Shown here piece after piece: positions 7,714-11,681 of a stretch of 11,681 nucleotides of DNA (its first letter is position 1; each line of letters starts with the position of its first letter). Location: NCBI GenBank assembly GCA_025458365.1, contig JALOSP010000015.1:1-11681 (forward strand), given 5' to 3'. The translations under genes were made by a program, and so were the position numbers. The notes below the pieces were generated by a model. The model did no database searches. It was not told where the DNA came from and saw only the letters and a list, made by a program, of their open reading frames with translations. The stretch comes from Hyphomonadaceae bacterium (GTDB lineage: Bacteria; Pseudomonadota; Alphaproteobacteria; Caulobacterales; Aquidulcibacteraceae).

Positions 7714-8619
7714 TCAACCACCCTTTGGCGCAGGATCCGCAGGCGCCTGTCCGGAGGCTGCGGCGGCGGCCGGGCGGTCAGCCCGTGGCGGGTTCGGTGC
7801 GCGCGGCGCAGGCGCGGCGGGCGCACTGGGATTGGCTGGACCGGCGCCACGCGGGGGTGTCGCGCCAGACGCAGCAGGGGTATCGGCACGCTGAGCACCG
7901 GCAGCCGGTGTCGCGCTGGCCGGTGTGCGCTGCGCAGCCGCCGGAGCGGCTGGGGCAGCCGCCGGGGGCGCACTGGCCAACGCACTGAGATCCGGTTCAT
8001 CCACTTCGGCCAGCATGCGTGTCAGCTGGCGCGCCCTTTGCGGTGTCATCTTGGCCATCACCGCTGCCAGCAGCTGTGGCTTCATGCGCTGGGCGATACT
8101 GCGCAAGGTTCCGTCATCCAGACCTTCCATCACCGCAGCAGCATCCTTGGCCTTCATCTTCTCATAGACTTCGACCAGCCCTGCCAGGCGCTGCTCCTCG
8201 ACCTCGTCGACCTGACCCAGAAGGGTTTTGAGACCTGCCTCGACTTCGCGCAGCGCTGCCATCCGCTCCTGGATGCGCTGGTCGGTTGCTGTCATCACAC
8301 CTTCGCGGGTGATCACGTCACGCTCGCGCTGATCGAGATGCTGGCGCCGCTCCTGAAGGGCTTGCAGCAGGCGAAACTCGGCTGCACTGATCCCGGCTTC
8401 CTTTGCCAGATCGACCGGCAGACACATGGGCGGACCAGCTTCGGCGGTCTTGGGCGCTGCCTCGGCTGTCGCGTCCGCAGCTGCATCGGCGGCAGGGTCG
8501 GCTTCGCCCGCAGCAAACGCATTGGTCGCGTCCAGCGCCACCTTGCCGCCCAGTCCCAGACCGACAGCACCTGCTGCGAAGGCAAGCGCGGTCAGTGGCT
8601 TGAGTGTCCACTTGCTCAT
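7714..8619 (-). CDS. motE: MotE-like periplasmic motility chaperone (MgtE_N-type domain)
   Basis: The 301-residue product has a signal peptide or N-terminal anchor (residues 6-36, possible cleavage after NAFA). A charged coiled-coil-like helix spans about 80-145. An MgtE_N-like MotE core at about 148-203 (YEKMKAKDAAAVMEGLDDG, later RMKPQLLAAVMAKMTP) marks the family. Residues 215-301 are almost entirely Ala, Pro and Gly and are probably disordered. C66 is the only cysteine. In Sinorhizobium, MotE is a periplasmic chaperone for MotC; that role is inferred here. The start overlaps the stop of the upstream gene by ATGA, and GGAG lies nine bases before ATG. The large exported protein gene follows after 80 bases with no convincing terminator between, so they are likely co-expressed partners. 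The long Ala/Pro tail could be a lineage-specific addition. Confidence 0.83.
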   Translation of the reverse strand: MSKWTLKPLTALAFAAGAVGLGLGGKVALDATNAFAAGEADPAADAAADATAEAAPKTAEAGPPMCLPVDLAKEAGISAAEFRLLQALQERRQHLDQRERDVITREGVMTATDQRIQERMAALREVEAGLKTLLGQVDEVEEQRLAGLVEVYEKMKAKDAAAVMEGLDDGTLRSIAQRMKPQLLAAVMAKMTPQRARQLTRMLAEVDEPDLSALASAPPAAAPAAPAAAQRTPASATPAAGAQRADTPAASGATPPRGAGPANPSAPAAPAPRAPNPPRADRPAAAAASGQAPADPAPKGG

Positions 8620-9128
8620 CGCAGGCCGCTCCAGTCAAACCGGCCGCCGCCATCCCGGCTCTCGACCGGCTCACGCGAGAGCGCCCGGACCTTTGGGGAA
8701 CGTGGCAAGCTGTCGGCAGGCTGGGCGTGATCACGGATCAACGCGGGCCGGGCGCTCCGGGGATCATCAGTGCGGTCAGACTGCTTCCAAGGCAGGCGTG
8801 ATGGCGACGTGGCCGCATCGCCTGCCACTGCACGGGCAGTGGTTGACAGAAATTTCAGGGTTTCGGCCAGCGCGCGGGCTTCCTGCAGCTTCCCGTCCAG
8901 TGCAGATTGTGCGGCACTTTCGCCATCCTTCAACGCCTTCACCGCAGCCTCGGCCTTGGCGCAGGCAGCCATCAGTTCGACTGTGGCCGCCGCCATGCCA
9001 TCACGACCCGACTTCAAGGCAGACAGCTTCCGGTCGACCCGCACAAGCATCACCGCCACCAGCACAAGGGCCAGCGCAAGGAACCCCTGCAAGACGGGGG
9101 CTGCCAGAGACATCAGCTGTTCACTCAT
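8616..9128 (-). CDS. DUF6468-like single-pass membrane protein of the flagellar cluster
   Basis: This 170-residue protein has one N-terminal membrane helix (about residues 7-27), followed by VDRKLSALKSGRDGM and a long, probably coiled-coil helix (about 28-105). The C-terminal 60 residues are charged and look disordered. Its small size, single helix, LDR/VDR-L-x-L-x-x-G pattern and place directly after fliM match what I recall of DUF6468 proteins in alphaproteobacterial flagellar clusters; their function is unknown. It overlaps fliM by ATGA at its start and motE by ATGA at its stop, so all three are translationally coupled. A role anchoring or assembling the motor near the switch or stator is inference from position only. 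Confidence 0.75.
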   Translation of the reverse strand: MSEQLMSLAAPVLQGFLALALVLVAVMLVRVDRKLSALKSGRDGMAAATVELMAACAKAEAAVKALKDGESAAQSALDGKLQEARALAETLKFLSTTARAVAGDAATSPSRLPWKQSDRTDDPRSARPALIRDHAQPADSLPRSPKVRALSREPVESRDGGGRFDWSGLR

Positions 9129-10264
9129 CCTTGCAGCAATTCCTTGCGTGTCTTGTTGGAGATCGCCTCGCTCATGCGCAGACCGATCGACTGGTTGACC
9201 CGGCCCATATGGCCCTTGGCCAGATGGACATCGCCACAGCGCAATTGCACCTTGCTGTCCGGCGAAGCGTTCAGCAGGATGGTCTCGCCCACTTTCAGGT
9301 TCAAAAGCCGTCCGAGTGGCAGGGGAAGTTCATCGAGAACCGCCTCGACCTGCATCTCGGTGGACCACAATTCTGTGGCGAGGTGACCTTCCCAGATGTT
9401 ATCGCGCCCGAACTTCTCACCCATGAATTGCTGGATCAGCATTTTACGGATCGGCTCAAGGGTTGCGTAAGGCAACAGGAGTTCGACCCGCCCGCCGCGG
9501 TCTTCCATGTCGATCCGCATCTTGACCATGATTGCGGCGTTCGCCGGGCGCGCGATGGCCGCAAAGCGCGGGTTGGTCTCGATCCGGTCAAGTTCGAACG
9601 ACACTTCCTTCAGCGGCTTGAAAGCCTGCTTCATGTCATCGAGCACCACATCGATCATCTTGGTGACCAGCATGCGCTCGATCGTGGTGTAGGGGCGGCC
9701 CTCGATCCGCATGGCGGTCGTGCCGCGGCGGCCCCCCAGAAGCACATCGACGATGGAGTAGATCAGGTTGGAATCCACCGTCATCAGGCCGTAATTGTCC
9801 AATTCTTCAGCGCGGAAAACGGCGAGCACTGCGGGCAGCGGGATCGAGTTGATGTAGTCGCCGAACCGGATCGAGCTGATGTGGTCGAGGCTGACTTCCA
9901 CGTTGTCCGAGGTGAAGTTGCGCAAGCTGGTCGTCATCAACCGCACAAGCCGGTCGAACACGATTTCCAGCATCGGCAGTCGTTCGTAAGACACCAGAGC
10001 CGAATTGACGATGCCACGGATGCCATTGCGATCATCGCCGCCATCGTCACCGAGGTCGAAGCCCAAGAGGCTGTCGATTTCATCCTGGTTCAGGATCCGT
10101 TCGGCACCAACCGACGAGGCGGTGATCTGCATGGCGCCGTCTTCGTCGCCGACCATGGCTTCCCATTCGGCTGCGAAGGCGTCGCCGCCGCCACCCCCGC
10201 CGCCGCCAGACATTTCGGCTTCCCAAGCCGCCGCCATTGCGTCCTGATCGGCATCCTCGTCCAT
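9125..10264 (-). CDS. fliM: Flagellar motor switch protein FliM
   Basis: FliM forms the middle of the switch complex (C-ring) and binds phosphorylated CheY to reverse or stop the motor. The 379-residue product has the CheY-P-binding motif LNQDEIDSLLGF at 58-69. The FliM middle domain covers about 80-275, with NYGLMTVDSNLIYSIVDVLL in its centre. A C-terminal SpoA-type domain that contacts FliN spans about 300-372. It is longer than the roughly 334-residue enterobacterial protein because about 57 residues precede the CheY motif. That extension holds two similar segments, AMAAAWEAEM (9-18) and AFAAEWEAMV (29-38), separated by eight glycines. The start codon shares one base with the fliL stop (TAATG), and the stop overlaps the DUF6468-like start by ATGA. 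fliN is not the next gene here. Confidence 0.97.
   Translation of the reverse strand: MDEDADQDAMAAAWEAEMSGGGGGGGGDAFAAEWEAMVGDEDGAMQITASSVGAERILNQDEIDSLLGFDLGDDGGDDRNGIRGIVNSALVSYERLPMLEIVFDRLVRLMTTSLRNFTSDNVEVSLDHISSIRFGDYINSIPLPAVLAVFRAEELDNYGLMTVDSNLIYSIVDVLLGGRRGTTAMRIEGRPYTTIERMLVTKMIDVVLDDMKQAFKPLKEVSFELDRIETNPRFAAIARPANAAIMVKMRIDMEDRGGRVELLLPYATLEPIRKMLIQQFMGEKFGRDNIWEGHLATELWSTEMQVEAVLDELPLPLGRLLNLKVGETILLNASPDSKVQLRCGDVHLAKGHMGRVNQSIGLRMSEAISNKTRKELLQG
10184..10207. repeat. Glycine-coding GCC/GGC triplet run in fliM
   Basis: Eight consecutive glycine codons (mostly GGC on the coding strand) encode G20-G27 of FliM, between the two WEA-containing segments. The trinucleotide run is prone to slippage, and length variants would remain in frame and change only the linker. 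Confidence 0.8.
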
Positions 10265-10908
10265 TATTGCACCAGCATGTCTTCGATCAGGACCGCATCC
10301 ACCACCGCCGGTGCCACCGCCAGATTGACCCGGCGCAGCAATTCCAGCTGGAGCCGCGAGAACCCGGCAGAGCCTTGCAGATCATCCATCCGCAGTTCGC
10401 GCAAGAATCCGGTGTATTGGTCGAGCACCCGTGGGAGCGCAGGCTTGATCGCCTCGGCGACCTCGGCGTCTGCGACCTGCAAGGTCACCTTGAGCTTCAA
10501 GAACGCCGGACGGCTGCCGGTGCCCGCGACGTTGACCAGGATATCCGGGAGGGTCAGGAAGGCCTCGCCATTGGGCCCGTCGGTGACGGTCATCTCGCGT
10601 CCGCCGCCTTCTTCGCCGTCCTTTTTCTCGCCCTTCTTATCTTCCTTTTTCTCTTTCTTGTCCTCTTTCTTGGCCTTTTCGTCACCCTTGCCGTCTTTGG
10701 AGGCTTCACCGGCAGCGGCCTCGGCTGGGGGGTCTTTCTTGCCAAGCAGGAAGAAGGCCGCAGCACCGCCACCACCGAGCACGAGCACGGCAGGCAGGAC
10801 GATAAACAGAATGAGTTGCTTGCCAGCCAGCTTCTTCTTCGGTGCGGCACCGTCTGCGCCGTCGCCCTCGCCGCCAGCTTCCGGCTTTGGTTTCTTCTCT
10901 TTGGCCAT
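10264..10908 (-). CDS. fliL: Flagellar basal body-associated protein FliL
   Basis: FliL is a single-pass inner-membrane protein that surrounds or supports the stator and affects torque. The 214-residue product has a Lys-rich cytoplasmic N-terminus, one membrane helix (about 31-55), a periplasmic linker (57-103) made very largely of Lys, Glu, Asp and Gly, and a FliL domain (about 115-214). The domain begins with FLTLPDILVNV and ends in VVDAVLIEDMLVQ, as expected. The Lys/Glu linker, with KKEDKKEKKEDKK near 80-92, is longer than I expect for the family. It is the first gene of the - strand operon, starting 238 bases from flgF in the opposite direction. AGGT lies five bases before the ATG. Its TAA stop shares a base with the fliM start, indicating coupling. 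Confidence 0.95.
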   Translation of the reverse strand: MAKEKKPKPEAGGEGDGADGAAPKKKLAGKQLILFIVLPAVLVLGGGGAAAFFLLGKKDPPAEAAAGEASKDGKGDEKAKKEDKKEKKEDKKGEKKDGEEGGGREMTVTDGPNGEAFLTLPDILVNVAGTGSRPAFLKLKVTLQVADAEVAEAIKPALPRVLDQYTGFLRELRMDDLQGSAGFSRLQLELLRRVNLAVAPAVVDAVLIEDMLVQ

Positions 10909-10977
10909 CGCGCACCTGATGCGGAGAAAACTGCGGTCCTATCGGTAAGGCTGCGAGAGTTAAGGAAGCGTGAGGGA

Positions 10978-10996
10978 CCCGGCAGAACTTGCCGGG
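10978..10996. promoter_or_regulatory. Perfect 19-bp dyad, ftr-like (FlbD-type) operator 1
   Basis: CCCGGCA and TGCCGGG form perfect 7-bp arms around GAACT. The site lies in the fliL-flgF intergenic region, about 70 bases before the fliL start and about 137 bases upstream of the predicted flgF transcription start. CGGCA-type dyads upstream of sigma-54 promoters resemble the Caulobacter ftr elements bound by FlbD. That resemblance is from memory, not a scored match. A T-run does not follow, and its place in a divergent promoter region argues against a terminator. Confidence 0.6.
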
Positions 10997-11031
10997 AACC
11001 GGTCAAGGATTGCAGCACAGGTCGGCGAGCG

Positions 11032-11050
11032 CCGGGCATATGCTGCCCCG
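11032..11050. promoter_or_regulatory. Imperfect 19-bp dyad, ftr-like (FlbD-type) operator 2
   Basis: CCGGGCA and TGCCCCG flank the 5-base spacer TATGC, giving six of seven paired positions and the same arm and spacer lengths as the dyad at 10978-10996. Centres are 54 bp apart, close to five helical turns, so both would face the same side of the DNA. It is centred about 83 bases upstream of the predicted flgF transcription start, a usual enhancer distance for a sigma-54 activator. Confidence 0.5.
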
Positions 11051-11097
11051 ATCCGGCGAGCGACTGTTTAAGGCATTGTTTTTATGAGATTGAAAGA

Positions 11098-11112
11098 TGG
11101 CGCATAGCTTGC
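11098..11112 (+). promoter_or_regulatory. Sigma-54 (RpoN) promoter for flgF
   Basis: TGGCGC-N5-TTGC matches the -24/-12 consensus TGGCAC-N5-TTGC at nine of ten fixed positions. GG at 11099-11100 and GC at 11111-11112 have the required spacing. Transcription would start near 11124, leaving a leader of about 23 bases before the flgF ATG. Late flagellar rod and hook genes are sigma-54-dependent in Caulobacter, which agrees with this placement. Confidence 0.8.
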
Positions 11113-11146
11113 GTGGACGATGCGCTGCAACAGAAGTTGGTGACGT

Positions 11147-11681
11147 ATGGACAACACGCTGCTCGTAACCCTTTCGGCCCAGAATGCCTTGCGCAGGCAG
11201 ATGGATGTCGCGGCCAACAACATGGCCAACATGTCCACGCCCGGATACAAGGCCGAAAGTGTGCTGTTCGAGCCGGTCTCACGCCGTCCGGCCACGATCG
11301 AGGAACGTCCCCGCCCGGTCCAGTTCGTTCGCGACTTTACCACCGCCCGCGATGTGCGCCCCGGCGCGTTGCAGCGCACCGACAACCCGCTCGATCTGGC
11401 GCTGAGTGGCGATGGCTATTTCACGGTCCAGACCCAGGCCGGTCCGGCCTATACCCGCGACGGCCGGTTTGCCCTGGACCCTGCAGGCCGGCTGGTCAAC
11501 AACGACGGTCTGCCGGTTTTGAGCAATCAGGGCCAGCCGATCACGCTTGATCTGACTGCCGGTGAGCCGATGATCGGCAAGGACGGCACGATCACCCAGA
11601 ACGGCGTGCCGGTGGCGACGCTGGGCCTGGCCGCCTTTGCCCGGCAGGGCGCGATGGACAAGATCGGCGACAATCTGCTGG
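11147..11681 (+). CDS. flgF: Flagellar proximal rod protein FlgF (3' end outside window)
   Basis: The frame is open from ATG to the window edge, giving 178 residues of an expected 240 or so. The N-terminus has the axial-protein signature: LSAQNALRRQMDVAANNMAN at 9-28, then TPGYKAE at 31-37. This family polymerises in the periplasmic rod and is exported by the flagellar type III apparatus, so no Sec signal peptide is expected, and none is seen. The internal motif LALSGDGYFTVQT with YTRDGRF (about 85-110) is shared by FlgF, FlgG and FlgE. The short N-terminus and divergent neighbour fliL favour FlgF over FlgG, which usually follows it. The ribosome-binding site is weak (AGAAG about 10 bases upstream). 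A sigma-54 promoter lies 35 bases before the start. Confidence 0.92.
   Translation, partial: MDNTLLVTLSAQNALRRQMDVAANNMANMSTPGYKAESVLFEPVSRRPATIEERPRPVQFVRDFTTARDVRPGALQRTDNPLDLALSGDGYFTVQTQAGPAYTRDGRFALDPAGRLVNNDGLPVLSNQGQPITLDLTAGEPMIGKDGTITQNGVPVATLGLAAFARQGAMDKIGDNLL

Noticed and set aside
8426..10948. An 840-codon open frame on the + strand running opposite motE, the DUF6468-like gene, fliM and fliL
   Set aside because: It is antisense to four genes with clear family signatures and coupled starts. Its product is low-complexity with no recognisable domain, as expected of an antisense frame in GC-rich DNA.
10939..10963. ACCGATAG with TTAA upstream on the - strand as a sigma-28 promoter for fliL
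   Set aside because: The -10 resembles GCCGATAA, but the upstream element is 12-13 bases away, not about 15, and is not TAAA.
11000..11013. CGGTCAAGGATTGC as a second + strand sigma-54 promoter
   Set aside because: The GG-to-GC distance is one base short, which is usually not tolerated.
11036..11050. Possible sigma-54 promoter on the - strand for fliL (CGGGGCAGCATATGC)
   Set aside because: GG and GC have the right spacing but most other consensus positions fail, and the sequence is part of dyad 2, which explains its composition.
11068..11082. TTAA-N7-TTTT as a CtrA-binding site
   Set aside because: Only the first half matches TTAA-N7-TTAA; in an AT-rich patch this is not convincing.
10237..11550. 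A 437-codon + strand frame overlapping fliL and flgF
   Set aside because: It crosses the divergent promoter region and lies out of frame with flgF, which has strong family motifs.
1..11681. CRISPR array, insertion sequence, phage gene or defence system
   Set aside because: No regularly spaced repeats, transposase, integrase or known defence domain was seen in any frame; the window is chromosomal housekeeping and flagellar sequence.

Overview
The window is GC-rich, gene-dense and bacterial, and looks alphaproteobacterial. The main reason is the fliL-fliM-DUF6468-like-motE cluster divergent from flgF, an order I associate with Alphaproteobacteria. A DUF1674 (SDHAF4-like) gene next to htpX fits the same group. 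Sphingomonadales is my best guess at order level, by overall protein character only; no rRNA or other phylogenetic marker is present.

Region 1 (1-1342, + strand) is the C-terminal half of a sensor histidine kinase cut by the window edge. It overlaps a FixJ/NarL-type response regulator by ATGA, making a translationally coupled two-component pair of unknown signal. Region 2 (1343-1898) is a gene-free stretch of about 320 bases, then tRNA-Arg(CCT) on the - strand, then a 155-base spacer with two small inverted repeats. Region 3 (1899-3813) has a - strand pair (SDHAF4-like DUF1674 protein, then a six-helix membrane protein of unknown function) divergent from htpX, a membrane zinc protease on the + strand.

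Region 4 (3842-10908, - strand) is a flagellar motor operon read in the order fliL, fliM, a DUF6468-like one-helix protein, a MotE-like periplasmic protein, and a 1263-residue exported protein. The first four genes overlap by 1-4 bases at each junction; the fifth starts 80 bases after motE. FliL and FliM are a stator-associated protein and the switch protein. The MotE-like protein belongs to a family known in rhizobia as a chaperone for the periplasmic motility protein MotC. The 1263-residue protein has a signal peptide, three related beta-type modules and a long alpha-helical TPR-like solenoid, so it is a candidate periplasmic motor component. It is the least understood gene here.

Region 5 (10909-11681) is the divergent control region followed by the start of flgF (proximal rod protein), cut by the window edge. 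It holds a near-consensus sigma-54 promoter (TGGCGC-N5-TTGC) placed for flgF. Upstream are two 19-bp dyads of identical architecture (7-bp arms, 5-bp spacer), centred 54 bp apart, which resemble the FlbD-binding ftr elements of Caulobacter. This suggests a sigma-54/FlbD-type enhancer serving flgF and perhaps also the fliL operon.
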